Of a stretch of 64,000 nucleotides of DNA, positions 18,363 through 27,125 are shown in pieces. Made by a program: the position numbers and the translations under genes. Position 1 is the first letter of the stretch, and each line of letters starts with the position of its first letter. The notes beneath the pieces were generated by a model that saw only the letters and a list, made by a program, of their open reading frames with translations, was not told where the DNA came from and ran no database searches. Where the stretch lies: the NCBI RefSeq assembly GCF_004006175.1, contig NZ_CP033219.1:1364001-1428000 (forward strand), given 5' to 3'. This stretch comes from Parasedimentitalea marina (GTDB lineage: Bacteria > Pseudomonadota > Alphaproteobacteria > Rhodobacterales > Rhodobacteraceae).

Positions 18363-18477
18363 TCTGCTCTCCTCGAAATGCGATTCCCCTTTTGGTCCGG
18401 GGGTATACAATCGTTCAATCATGTGTGGCGCCAGGGTGGCGGTCAAAAGGCCCCGAATGAGCCCCGTTAACGGGTAT

Positions 18478-19125
18478 CTATGTCTCTTTGCCCAGGCCCT
18501 CAAGGAGGGGGACAAAACGAACTGGGCGTAATTCATCATATTCCAACCCGTTTTCGGTCTTCAGAACCCGGATCAGGGTTTGAACCGTATCGGATTGGCC
18601 AACAGGCACCACCATAATACCGCCGATCTTAAGCTGCGCCAACAGGGGGCCCGGAGGGTCCTCTGCGGCGGCTGTGACCAGAATCCGGTCAAAGGGCGCC
18701 TGATCGGGCAGACCATGGCTGCCATCGCCGACCAGCGAGGTGATATTGCTCAATTGGAGGCTGTCAAAAAGTTGCCGGGCCTCGCGCACCAATCGGGCGT
18801 GTCGGTCGATCGTATAGACGCGGCGTGCCAGCTTGGACAGGATCGCAGCCTGATACCCCGAACCGGTGCCAACCTCTAGCACGGTGTCGCGCGGCGATAC
18901 TTGCAAAGCCTGGGTCATCAACCCCACCACCGAAGGCTGCGAGATCGTCTGTCCACAAGCAATTGGCAGCGGCATGTCCTCGTAGGCCCGTTGGGCAAAA
19001 AGCCCACGAATAAACGGGCCGCGATCGACCTCTTCCATTGCATTCAGAACCCGCGCCTCGGTTACTCCCTTGGAGCGCAGGGAATAGAGGAACTGCATTT
19101 TGGTTTCGGGATCGGGACTGCTCAT
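18478..19125 (-). CDS. pcm: Protein-L-isoaspartate O-methyltransferase
   Basis: The 215-residue SAM methyltransferase repairs isoaspartyl residues in aged proteins. The family pattern is clear: the substrate-side block [19 protein letters not shown], motif [16 protein letters not shown], and the post-I block [15 protein letters not shown]. The start overlaps the surE stop as ATGA. nlpD follows 115 bases downstream on the same strand. Confidence 0.95.
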   Translation of the reverse strand: MSSPDPETKMQFLYSLRSKGVTEARVLNAMEEVDRGPFIRGLFAQRAYEDMPLPIACGQTISQPSVVGLMTQALQVSPRDTVLEVGTGSGYQAAILSKLARRVYTIDRHARLVREARQLFDSLQLSNITSLVGDGSHGLPDQAPFDRILVTAAAEDPPGPLLAQLKIGGIMVVPVGQSDTVQTLIRVLKTENGLEYDELRPVRFVPLLEGLGKET

Positions 19126-19904
19126 TGAATGACTTTCAGGGCCTCCAGCGCGTCATGGGCGGTCAGATCGGCGCGCATCGGGGTGACCGAGATGTAACCA
19201 TCCAGATTGACCGCAGCATCTGTGCCCGGCGCGGTGGCGATATGCTGATCGCCGCCCTTGATCCACAAATAGGGCCGCCCGGTCGGCGATAACTGCGGCT
19301 CGGCGGTGAACGAGGTGCCGGGACGGAACCCCTGCGCGGCAACACGAGTGCCTTTGACTTCGGCGGCTGGGACCGGCGGAAAGTTGATGTTGTAGAACAG
19401 GCCGTAGTCCTGATTTGACTGAACACCGGCCTCGATGATACGCGAGATCAGTGCGGCCCCATGGGTGGCTGCCGCGTCAAACGGATTGGCAATGTCATAG
19501 TTCTTGGGGCCGAAGAATTGCGACAGGCCAATCGCCGGGACACCCTGTAGCGCGGCCTCGATTGCTGCGCCTAACGTGCCAGAATACAATGCGTTTTCGG
19601 CGGAATTATTGCCGCGATTGACACCGGATAAGACGAGATCGGGTGGCGCATCCTTCATGACCACATGCAAGCCGGCCAGAACGCAGTCAGCCGGTGACCC
19701 TTCGGCAGCAAAGCGACGCTCTCCCAGTTTGGTCAGCATGGTGGGATGAGTATAGCTGATGCAATGACCAACGCCGGACTGCTCAAAGGCTGGCGCCACG
19801 GTCCAGACTTCGCCCTGCGGACCGGCCAGCGTTTTTGCAATATTGTCTAGCACCACTAGCCCCGGAGCGCTGATGCCGTCGTCATTGGTGATGAGAATAC
19901 GCAT
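19122..19904 (-). CDS. surE: 5'/3'-nucleotidase SurE
   Basis: The 260-residue protein starts [15 protein letters not shown], the metal-binding NDD motif. It continues with [15 protein letters not shown] and the SGVNRGNN block, all SurE hallmarks. It dephosphorylates nucleoside monophosphates in the cytoplasm. I chose the start just before the NDD strand; an in-frame upstream start adds 27 residues that do not belong to the family. It heads the surE-pcm-nlpD unit. Confidence 0.96.
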   Translation of the reverse strand: MRILITNDDGISAPGLVVLDNIAKTLAGPQGEVWTVAPAFEQSGVGHCISYTHPTMLTKLGERRFAAEGSPADCVLAGLHVVMKDAPPDLVLSGVNRGNNSAENALYSGTLGAAIEAALQGVPAIGLSQFFGPKNYDIANPFDAAATHGAALISRIIEAGVQSNQDYGLFYNINFPPVPAAEVKGTRVAAQGFRPGTSFTAEPQLSPTGRPYLWIKGGDQHIATAPGTDAAVNLDGYISVTPMRADLTAHDALEALKVIQ

Positions 19905-20161
19905 GTTTCGCCCTTTGGTGGTGGTTTGTATCTGCATAGGCGGTGGCAGCAAACGGGGCAAGACCCTGCCGTTGTTGAAAGACAACCCTTGGCCAGTGTT
20001 GACCCAGGTGTCACAGAAATGCCTGCTAAGTTAGCCAGGAACGGTTCAGGAGCTCTACTGATTTAACATTGGCATTTTTTTTCAAATACCAAACCTGCGG
20101 GTGCGCGGTGCGTATTTGCACGCACCACTGGGACACAGTTCGCCATTGAACCTGCCTGGAT

Positions 20162-20809
20162 TCAGCGCAACTGCAGCTCTGCCAACAGACGTTTGGCTTC
20201 GTCTGCCGGGCTGGCAAGAACACTGCGATCTTCGCCCGGGAAAAAGCGCGAGCGCAGGGCGGTGGGCATTGGCTGTGGTGTAAGAATAGAGACCCTGGGG
20301 CCGGTTTTCTCAGTCTCAGCCTGCCAAGAGCGCGCCAACGCGATCTGCGCTGCCTTGGTGGCGCCATAGGTGCCAAAGAACTTTTGCCCGGCGCGGGGAT
20401 CATCAAAGAATGCCGCTTGGCCGTTTTGTCCCAACAGGGGTGCCACGTAAGACATCAACAGGGCTGCAGCACTGGCATTGACGGCGAGTGACTTGTCCCA
20501 ATCCTTGCCTGCGACAAAATTCGCCGGGCTTAAAGGCACCGGGTGGATGGCACTATGCAGCCAGACATCCAACTGACCCCAACGGTCATGGATGCCACGG
20601 CACAGCGTCGCCATGGCGCCTGTGTCAGTGATATCCATCGGAGCCAGGGTGGCGCTGCCGCCAGCCGCCTGAATGCGATCATCCAACTCTTCCAGAGCGC
20701 CGGTGGTGCGGGCCACTGCAAGGATGTGGTGAGTTGGCGCAAGCGCTTCGGCCAGCGCGGCACCCAGGCCGCGCGAGGCGCCGGTGATAAGAGCAAGTTT
20801 CTGTGTCAT
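20162..20809 (-). CDS. SDR family oxidoreductase, divergent NNAG motif
   Basis: The 215-residue protein has the nucleotide loop TGASRGLG (10-17) and catalytic YGATK. The NNAG strand reads LHSAIHP and the expected Ser region AAFFDDPRAGQ is altered, so activity is likely but with a remodelled site. The ATG preceded by AAAGG is chosen; an upstream in-frame start would add 8 residues. Substrate is unknown. It lies downstream of the 82-residue protein gene. Confidence 0.82.
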   Translation of the reverse strand: MTQKLALITGASRGLGAALAEALAPTHHILAVARTTGALEELDDRIQAAGGSATLAPMDITDTGAMATLCRGIHDRWGQLDVWLHSAIHPVPLSPANFVAGKDWDKSLAVNASAAALLMSYVAPLLGQNGQAAFFDDPRAGQKFFGTYGATKAAQIALARSWQAETEKTGPRVSILTPQPMPTALRSRFFPGEDRSVLASPADEAKRLLAELQLR

Positions 20810-20863
20810 GGCAGCCTTTTGGTCCGAGCGCACCAGCGGGTCAAGGGGGCATGCTGCGACGGA

Positions 20864-21112
20864 TTAACCACCGGGCATGACAATCCGGCGCGTGGTGCCG
20901 TTTTTTTCAAACAAAACGCCCTTTGCATCAATCCCGACGACTCGACCGGATGACAGCCGGGCACCGCGACTGACCCGGCGAACACGGCCGCTGGGCAGGC
21001 GCACTAGGGCGGTGAGATCTTCGGCTGGACCAAACAGTCCCATCAAGGCCAGAGATCTCTGGTCAAGCGCATTATCTTGAGTGGCCAGTTTGGCCACTGT
21101 AGTATTGGTCAT
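20864..21112 (-). CDS. Small protein of 82 residues, PilP/GspC-like beta fold
   Basis: The frame encodes MTNTTVAKLATQDNALDQRS followed by SLALMGLFGPAEDLTALVRL and a glycine-rich beta segment (SGRVRRVSRGARLSSGRVVGIDAKGV). The beta part resembles the homology region of PilP/GspC secretion and pilus proteins, but there is no signal peptide or membrane helix, so function is open. It sits 54 bases upstream of the SDR on the same strand. Confidence 0.65.
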   Translation of the reverse strand: MTNTTVAKLATQDNALDQRSLALMGLFGPAEDLTALVRLPSGRVRRVSRGARLSSGRVVGIDAKGVLFEKNGTTRRIVMPGG

Positions 21113-21318
21113 GTCGTATCCTCAAGGCCACGGTTATGTGGCCACATGTGTCTTTCGCCCGCGGCGCTTAGCAGCCGCGGATCCGGGGGAACAGGGTGAG
21201 AAAAAGACGGTGCGCGGGTTGTTGCGTAGCAGAGAGGAGACTGGCGGCTTTCTGCGCAACACCCATGCAAATAAGGGCAGGTGGCCAGGCCACCCTTGAA
21301 ATTCAATTGTGGCCGAGG

Positions 21319-21861
21319 TCAGGAATCATAGACCAGTGACGCCATGTCATGGCCATAGCTATACAGCAGCTCGAACAGCTCTTCGAGATTGGCACCTTTT
21401 TTCTGCAACGAGTACAGCGGGTGGCTGGTTTCTGAAATTGTCATCTCGGGGTATTGTCCCGGCGAGCGCATGTTCAACATACCGGCCACCGGCTCTCCGA
21501 CACCCGGAGGAATGGCGTTTGACAGCCATGCTGGACGTTTGCCCAGCCCCTCGGTCTCAGGCATGTCAAACAAATCCAGATAATCTACGAAGTCCTCAGC
21601 ACTGACACTGGCCCATGTGCCCAGAACAAATTCTTCTTCGTCGCCCCCAATCAGCGAAATCGCCAAGATACAGCGCACAAAGTGCAAATTGCCGATGCGA
21701 CAGAAATCATCGGTAAGGACATCGCCTGTTTCGGCCGTAATCGCCGCGTTGTCCTGTTGAGGCGTGTCCTCGGGGCACAGATCAGGGCGGTCGCAGGCCA
21801 GACTAAGCAGTTGCGCAAAGGTGGCACCACAACAGCGGCACTGACGTGACGAAGTCAACAT
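21319..21861 (-). CDS. DUF2199-type protein with N-terminal CxxC
   Basis: The protein is about 180 residues from the chosen start. It begins MLTSSRQCRCCGATFAQ (CxCC zinc-like site) and contains HFVRCILAISLIGGDEEEFVLGTWASVS, the characteristic DUF2199 core. Function is unknown. A longer frame starts at a GTG at 21975, but its first 38 codons run through a clear Rho-independent terminator of the upstream purF gene and lack a ribosome site. I therefore favour the internal ATG, although no strong Shine-Dalgarno precedes it either. Confidence 0.7.
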   Translation of the reverse strand: MLTSSRQCRCCGATFAQLLSLACDRPDLCPEDTPQQDNAAITAETGDVLTDDFCRIGNLHFVRCILAISLIGGDEEEFVLGTWASVSAEDFVDYLDLFDMPETEGLGKRPAWLSNAIPPGVGEPVAGMLNMRSPGQYPEMTISETSHPLYSLQKKGANLEELFELLYSYGHDMASLVYDS

Positions 21862-21908
21862 ACGGGCAAGATGCGCGTCCAAGAGGCGGGCCTTTCGTTG
21901 GGCAAAGG

Positions 21909-21935
21909 AAAAAGCGCCGACCAATGGGTCAGCGC
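21909..21935 (-). terminator. Rho-independent terminator of purF
   Basis: On the minus strand GCGCTGACC pairs with GGTCGGCGC across a CATT loop and is followed by TTTTT. It lies about 125 bases after the purF stop and inside the longest possible frame of the DUF2199 gene. Confidence 0.8.
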
Positions 21936-22058
21936 CTTCAAATGAGTTGATTCGAGCTCTTACTCTGCTCAGCACAGGATTTCAAACATTCGATTGCTGT
22001 GGAATTTCCAACGGCGGGATCCGGCCCGTTGCCTTATGGGATATTCCGTTCGCAGGGG

Positions 22059-23585
22059 TCATCCCGACGTTGCAAGTTTGGACCCATTCCACGAGTCGCC
22101 GGCTGTCGGCATGTCATTGATCTTGTCGCTGACGCGGCCGCTGGTTTCGAGTTTGGTCAGATAATCTTCGCTGACGCTGCCAGTCAGGTACTCGCCATCA
22201 AAACAAGAACAATCAAACTGTTCGATGTCTTTGTTACCCTCTTTTGCGGCCCAGATCAGATCTTCCAATTTCTGATAGATGAGCGCATCAGCCCCCAGCT
22301 CAACCCGGATTTCTTCGAGCGTTCTGTTGTCGGCAACCAATTCGCGCTTGGTCGGCATATCGATCCCATAGACATTGGGGAATTTCACCGGCGGTGACGC
22401 GCTGGCCACATAAACTTTGTTTGCACCAGCCACTCGGCACATCTCGACGATCTTTTTGATGGTATTTCCACGCACAATCGAATCATCGATCAGCATGACA
22501 TTCAGACCCTTCATCTCAAGCGGGATAGCATTCAGCTTGCGACGTACGGATTTCTGGCGTTCCGCCTGGCCGGGCATGATGAATGTACGACCCACATAGC
22601 GGTTCTTGACCAAGCCTTCACGGTAGCGAATTCCCGTGGCATTGGCCACTTCCAGAGCCACCGGGCGGGCAGAGTCCGGGACTGGGATGATGCTGTCGAT
22701 CTCCAGCCCTGAATCCTGAATTTGCTTGGCAAGCGTCTGCCCCATCCGCAGTTGGGTCTTATAAACCGAAATGCCATCCAGCATGGAATCAGGTCGGGCC
22801 AGGTAGACATATTCGAAAATACAGGGTGTCAGTTTACCCTCGATCGCCTGAAAACTGTGCATATTGCCGTCCAGGTCAACCAGCACTGCTTCGCCTGGGT
22901 TCACATCGCGCAGCTTTTCAAAGCCGTTGATGCCAAAGGCCACATCTTCCGAGGCAAAGGCGTATTCATGTCCACCGTCTTCGTTTACGCGCTGCGCGAT
23001 GGACAGAGGGCGAATGCCATGCGGGTCGCGAAAGGCCATCATGCCGACGCCGGCGATCAGGGTAATGACCGAATAGGCGCCCTGAATGCGCTCCATGGTC
23101 ATTTTCACGCCAGCAAACAGGTTGCGCTTGGGGTCGCCTGTGCCGTTGACCTTGATGCTGTCCGAGATTTTATCGGCCAGCACGTTCAACAGAATTTCAG
23201 AATCCGAGGTGGTGCGCAAATGGCGGCTGTATTTGCCGATGATCTTTTCGCGCTGCTCGGTTGTATTGGTGATGTTGCCATTGTGAACAAGGTAGATGCC
23301 GTAGGGCGCGTTCACAAAGAAAGGCTGCGCTTCGGCAGCACTGAGCGAGCCTGCGGTCGGATACCGGACATGCCCGATGCCGATTTTTCCGGTCAGTTTT
23401 TTTGCCACGTCTGCGTTGAACACATCTTTGACCAGACCGTTGGCCTTATGCTCGCGGAAGTTTTCACCGGTAAAGGTGACGATGCCAGACGCGTCCTGAC
23501 CACGATGCTGTAGCATCAGCAAACCATCATAGATCTCAGCAAAGACATCTTCGTTCCGGTTAGCGATCCCCAAAATCCCACACAT
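22059..23585 (-). CDS. purF: Amidophosphoribosyltransferase
   Basis: The 508-residue enzyme catalyses the first committed step of purine synthesis (PRPP + glutamine to phosphoribosylamine). Cys2 follows the initiator Met (MCGILGIANR) and is the N-terminal glutaminase nucleophile. LQHRGQDASG and GIGHVRYPTAG follow. The PRTase domain has the PRPP loop VMLIDDSIVRGNT and the SASPP region. It lies in a radA-cvpA-Hint-purF run, all on the minus strand. A short candidate leader ORF precedes it. Confidence 0.97.
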   Translation of the reverse strand: MCGILGIANRNEDVFAEIYDGLLMLQHRGQDASGIVTFTGENFREHKANGLVKDVFNADVAKKLTGKIGIGHVRYPTAGSLSAAEAQPFFVNAPYGIYLVHNGNITNTTEQREKIIGKYSRHLRTTSDSEILLNVLADKISDSIKVNGTGDPKRNLFAGVKMTMERIQGAYSVITLIAGVGMMAFRDPHGIRPLSIAQRVNEDGGHEYAFASEDVAFGINGFEKLRDVNPGEAVLVDLDGNMHSFQAIEGKLTPCIFEYVYLARPDSMLDGISVYKTQLRMGQTLAKQIQDSGLEIDSIIPVPDSARPVALEVANATGIRYREGLVKNRYVGRTFIMPGQAERQKSVRRKLNAIPLEMKGLNVMLIDDSIVRGNTIKKIVEMCRVAGANKVYVASASPPVKFPNVYGIDMPTKRELVADNRTLEEIRVELGADALIYQKLEDLIWAAKEGNKDIEQFDCSCFDGEYLTGSVSEDYLTKLETSGRVSDKINDMPTAGDSWNGSKLATSG

Positions 23586-23600
23586 TCAGTGGCTCCACTT

Positions 23601-23663
23601 TCACATTGAGTTTTGCGTCAACTGAGCAGGCTCAGCCGTGTCTATTCTTATGGCCGTGGCCAT
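23601..23663 (-). CDS. Candidate 20-codon leader ORF upstream of purF
   Basis: ATG preceded by GAAGGGACC, a good ribosome site, opens a 20-codon frame (MATAIRIDTAEP...QNSM). It ends 15 bases before the purF start. It may be a chance ORF or a small upstream peptide coupled to purF translation. No homologue is known to me. Confidence 0.3.
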   Translation of the reverse strand: MATAIRIDTAEPAQLTQNSM

Positions 23664-23940
23664 AATGGTCCCTTCGATGTCTCGTTGCTTTAGCCTTGTC
23701 AATTTGGTCTGCCCGATACTTTCGTTATCCCAAATGTGAAAGCCGGGTGCGCAATTCTTGCGCAGCAGATCACTTTCAAAGGTGGGAACAGATGTCATCT
23801 TCGGTATCGGCAAGGCGGTTAGCTTCGAATCCGTTGGGGACGTTGGCCTCGACATAGAGCCTTAGGCTCTGCTTGTCACCAAAGGATCACAATTAATGGA
23901 CCTCTGATTTTTTCCTGTGATGCAGCGAGGTGTGAGCGCC

Positions 23941-23969
23941 CAAAAAGAAGGCCCGCACGAGGCGGGCCT
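23941..23969 (-). terminator. Rho-independent terminator of the second Hint gene
   Basis: AGGCCCGC and GCGGGCCT form an 8-base stem with a 5-base loop. On the minus strand the hairpin is followed by TTCTTTTT, 25-50 bases after the Hint stop. Confidence 0.85.
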
Positions 23970-23992
23970 GACAGTCGGGGAGCAATGGGTGT

Positions 23993-24667
23993 TCAGGCCG
24001 CCATTGGCATCAGAATTTCGTCAAGGGGGCTGGGTGTCGGGGCTGGCGCTGGGTCCAACCCGGTCAGGGCAAGGGCGCGGCCATCTTCACTGGCAAGGAT
24101 TTGGCGTGTCTCGGTCAGGGACAGTTTGCGAAACGCCGAGTCGAGACTGTCACCTGCGACCTGCAACAGCATGCCGCTTTCGGCCCAGATCAGTTCTTCT
24201 TCTTGGAATTTAAGGTGGATGCGGGGCATACGCTCGGGCAGGGCCGGGCTGATTCCTTTGTAGCCAACCAGTGAAATCAGGCGGGTCATGACCAGTGAAA
24301 CATCAAAAAGACGCTCAGCAGTGTCCAGTTCCAGCGCGACCATCTGATCAGACGGCAGCATCAGGTCAACGTCGTTACCAAGGGCACCGGCAGGGACGCG
24401 AACGAGAGTTGTCAGACGGGGGACGCTTTGGCTGACCGATTTCACTTCTTGGCAACCGCCATCCAGAGTGTAGATCTTGTCGCCGACTTTTACGTCACGC
24501 ACCTGAACAAAACCAGTGTCGGTCTCTACTAAAGTATCGGGAAGGAAACCTCCGGCCTGGGGACGGGCCCGGCGGGCTGGACGTGGTTCAGGCTTGGTTA
24601 CCGGAGTAGTCATCAGCAGGTTCACCGACTGGAAGTCTGCGAAAGAGTTGAAGTGATCCAGTAGCAT
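23993..24667 (-). CDS. Hint-domain protein lacking Cys1
   Basis: The 224-residue protein has an N-terminal arm (MLLDHFNSFADFQS..., Pro/Arg-rich linker) and a Hint domain from about residue 40. The domain begins GGFLPDTLVETDTGFVQVRDVKVGDKIYTLDGG and contains LPSDQMVALE, the equivalent of the SPDHR block. The autocatalytic Cys is Gly here and the block-B His is also absent, so self-cleavage is unlikely. The start has AAGGA 8 bases upstream. It is inserted between cvpA and purF, normally neighbours. Its upstream region carries several CtrA-type boxes. Confidence 0.82.
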   Translation of the reverse strand: MLLDHFNSFADFQSVNLLMTTPVTKPEPRPARRARPQAGGFLPDTLVETDTGFVQVRDVKVGDKIYTLDGGCQEVKSVSQSVPRLTTLVRVPAGALGNDVDLMLPSDQMVALELDTAERLFDVSLVMTRLISLVGYKGISPALPERMPRIHLKFQEEELIWAESGMLLQVAGDSLDSAFRKLSLTETRQILASEDGRALALTGLDPAPAPTPSPLDEILMPMAA

Positions 24668-24994
24668 TGTGTCGTTCCTTCTGGTCGAGAGTGCCTGACG
24701 TTCTGTCTTGGCTCTACATGGCCAGCGAAATTGGTCCGAATTGAGGCACGGATGGGGCCGATTGCGGATTTGGTTCCTTTTTCGGGGATAATTGGGTATT
24801 TTTAGCGCCATTTGTTAACCAATTGGCCTGCCTAGGGTAGATTTTGTTAACCATTGGCTCTCTTGGGTCGACTTTGTGAAAAATCGAGAATCAATCGATT
24901 CTCTTTCGTTAATAAAAGGTTAACCGAGAAACTTGATGTTAACTATTGCGAGTGGGGCGGCACGCAATTGAGGTATAAATAAGGTATCCGCACG
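24668..24994 (-). promoter_or_regulatory. AT-rich promoter region with CtrA-type boxes
   Basis: The roughly 330-base gap upstream of the Hint gene holds TTAACCAA (24815-24822), TTAACCAT (24847-24854), a full TTAA-N7-TTAAC (24909-24924) and TTAAC (24939-24943). TTAA-N7-TTAAC is the CtrA consensus in alphaproteobacteria. An inverted repeat GAGAATC/GATTCTC (24886-24903) lies between them. Only the Hint gene is downstream on this strand, so it is the likely target. Confidence 0.6.
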
Positions 24995-25020
24995 AAAAAG
25001 GGCGCCCAATGGGCGCCCTT
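24995..25020 (-). terminator. Rho-independent terminator of cvpA
   Basis: AAGGGCGCCC and GGGCGCCCTT form a 10-base stem with a 3-base loop, followed on the minus strand by TTTTT, 20 bases after cvpA. Confidence 0.92.
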
Positions 25021-25040
25021 CTGCGGTCATTTCTGAACGT

Positions 25041-25595
25041 TTACTTTTGGCAATTGCCGATCAGGTTCTCATACTGCTGGGTAACCCAGCCCAAAGCCTG
25101 CTCTGGATCGCGGTCTTCGATTTTGCCGATCATGCTTTCGAACACTACGGCCGAGCGGCTTTCGTCAACCATTGTAAACGATTGTCCGGTCATCACGACA
25201 TCGTAAAGAAAGAAGCCGATTGCCACCAATAGAATGCCGCGCAATACGCCAAAGAAGAAGCCAGCCCCCTGGTCCAACCCACCGATCGCCGAACGTTGCA
25301 CCAGCGATGAGAACAGTGGCGTAAAGAACGAGACCACGATCAGCGCGAGAGCAAAGACCGCAGCAAAGGCGGTGATGATCGACAACTCGCAACTGTCCGA
25401 TATGAACTCGCCAAGCACCGGGATCTCGGCCATCAGCGGTTCGACCTGCGGCGCAAAGATAAAGGCCAGCACTGCGGCGGCAATCCATCCGGCAATGGCC
25501 ATGGCCTCGCGGGCAAAGCCGCGTGCATAGGCCAGCAATGCCGATACTACGATGATCAGGGCGACAACCCCGTCAATTATTGTGAAACCTTCCAT
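25041..25595 (-). CDS. cvpA: CvpA family inner-membrane protein
   Basis: The 184-residue protein has four predicted membrane segments. It starts MEGFTIIDGVVALIIVVSALLAYARGFAREAMAIAGWIAA, the CvpA signature, and has GGLDQGAGFFFGVLRGILLV in the third helix region. CvpA is needed for colicin V production in E. coli and for envelope stress tolerance elsewhere; the mechanism is unresolved. It commonly neighbours purF, but here the Hint gene intervenes. Confidence 0.93.
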   Translation of the reverse strand: MEGFTIIDGVVALIIVVSALLAYARGFAREAMAIAGWIAAAVLAFIFAPQVEPLMAEIPVLGEFISDSCELSIITAFAAVFALALIVVSFFTPLFSSLVQRSAIGGLDQGAGFFFGVLRGILLVAIGFFLYDVVMTGQSFTMVDESRSAVVFESMIGKIEDRDPEQALGWVTQQYENLIGNCQK

Positions 25596-25637
25596 GTGCC
25601 TCGCCCGTTAAATTCGCGATTGGTATTTTGTGCGACC

Positions 25638-27002
25638 TTAGCCGGCCCCAAAGAAATCGCCAACAAATCCTGTTAAATCGGTTACTCGGCGTAAATTGAT
25701 CCCTTTCATCGAGATCGACTTGCCACCGCTTGGAGCTATTGCGGCGGTAAAACCAAGTTTCTGCGCCTCTTTCAACCGGTTTTCTGTCTGAGGGGCCGGT
25801 CTGAGGGCGCCAGATAGGGATATTTCTCCGAAAATGACAGTATCGGCGGGGAGTGAGGTGTCTTCGCGCGCACTCAGCAGGGCGGCGGCCACTGCCAGAT
25901 CGGCGGCGGGCTCTGAGATTTTCATGCCACCAGCCACGTTGAGATAGACATCAAGCCCAGCAAAGGGGATGCCGCAGCGCGCCTCGAGCACGGCGAGAAT
26001 CATCGCCAACCGTCCGCCATCCCAGCCAACCACCGTGCGGCGGGGCTGCGAATGCGGCGAGGGCGCGACCAGGGCCTGCATTTCCACCAGCACAGGGCGG
26101 GTGCCTTCGATGCCAGCAAATACCACAGATCCGGGGCTGGGTTCGCCACGTTCGGACAGGAACAGGGCCGACGGGTTGATGACCTCGGACAATCCACGGC
26201 CGGTCATTTCAAAGACGCCAATCTCGTCGGCTGGGCCAAAGCGGTTTTTGACCGCACGCAGGATGCGAAACTGATGGCCGCGTTCGCCTTCAAAATAGAG
26301 CACCGTGTCGACCATATGTTCGACGATGCGCGGTCCGGCGATCTGGCCGTCCTTGGTGACATGGCCGACCATGATGATCGAGATATTATTGCGCTTGGCA
26401 AAGCTGGTCAATTCATGCGCAGCAGCGCGGACCTGACTGACCGAGCCGGGGGCGCTGTCCACATTGTCGACCCACATGGTCTGGATAGAATCGATGATCA
26501 CCAGCTGGGGTTTTTCGGCCTCAAGCGTGGTGAGGATGTCGCGCAGATTTGTTTCCGCTGCCAGCTGTACCGGCGCCTGGGACAATTCCAGCCGTTGCGC
26601 GCGCATACGGACCTGAGCGGTGGCTTCTTCGCCGCTGACGTAGATGGTTTTTACCCCCGTGCGGGCGAACTGGGCAGCGGCTTGTAACAGCAGTGTGGAT
26701 TTACCAATACCGGGATCACCGCCAACCAAAATAGCCGAACCTGAGACCAGCCCACCACCCAGCACCCGGTCGAGTTCGCCCACGCCGCAGAGGGTACGGG
26801 GGGGAGGTGTTTCATTTGTCGCCAGATCGCTGAGCACAATTGTGCTGCCACGGGTGTTGCCCAGCGATTTCTTGCCGGGCCCGGTTGAAAGGGCGGCGGT
26901 TTCTGACAAAGAGTTCCATTCGCCACAGGTTTCGCAGCGCCCCGCCCATTTAGAGAAGCTGGCGTTACAGGCGGAACAGGAGAAGGTTTTTGATTTGGCC
27001 AT
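25638..27002 (-). CDS. radA: DNA repair protein RadA
   Basis: The 454-residue RecA-like ATPase has an N-terminal C4 zinc finger (C9, C12, C23, C26). Walker A is GGDPGIGKST (94-103), and the RadA-specific KNRFG and a C-terminal Lon-protease-like domain follow. It promotes branch migration in recombination. The chosen start (MAKSKTFSC) is the family start; an in-frame upstream start adds 17 unrelated residues. Confidence 0.96.
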   Translation of the reverse strand: MAKSKTFSCSACNASFSKWAGRCETCGEWNSLSETAALSTGPGKKSLGNTRGSTIVLSDLATNETPPPRTLCGVGELDRVLGGGLVSGSAILVGGDPGIGKSTLLLQAAAQFARTGVKTIYVSGEEATAQVRMRAQRLELSQAPVQLAAETNLRDILTTLEAEKPQLVIIDSIQTMWVDNVDSAPGSVSQVRAAAHELTSFAKRNNISIIMVGHVTKDGQIAGPRIVEHMVDTVLYFEGERGHQFRILRAVKNRFGPADEIGVFEMTGRGLSEVINPSALFLSERGEPSPGSVVFAGIEGTRPVLVEMQALVAPSPHSQPRRTVVGWDGGRLAMILAVLEARCGIPFAGLDVYLNVAGGMKISEPAADLAVAAALLSAREDTSLPADTVIFGEISLSGALRPAPQTENRLKEAQKLGFTAAIAPSGGKSISMKGINLRRVTDLTGFVGDFFGAG

Positions 27003-27125
27003 ATCGGCTTTGTGCCCCATGTTCAGGGTTTGTTCAAGCCGCAAGCGGCGCACTCCCGCGCCTTTGCAGGCTTGGGCATGGCGCCGCTGCGCGGCGCGGT
27101 GCGGGGGACTGACATAGGGGGCGGA

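Noticed and set aside
22722..23513. 263-codon frame opposite purF
   Set aside because: Antisense shadow of purF.
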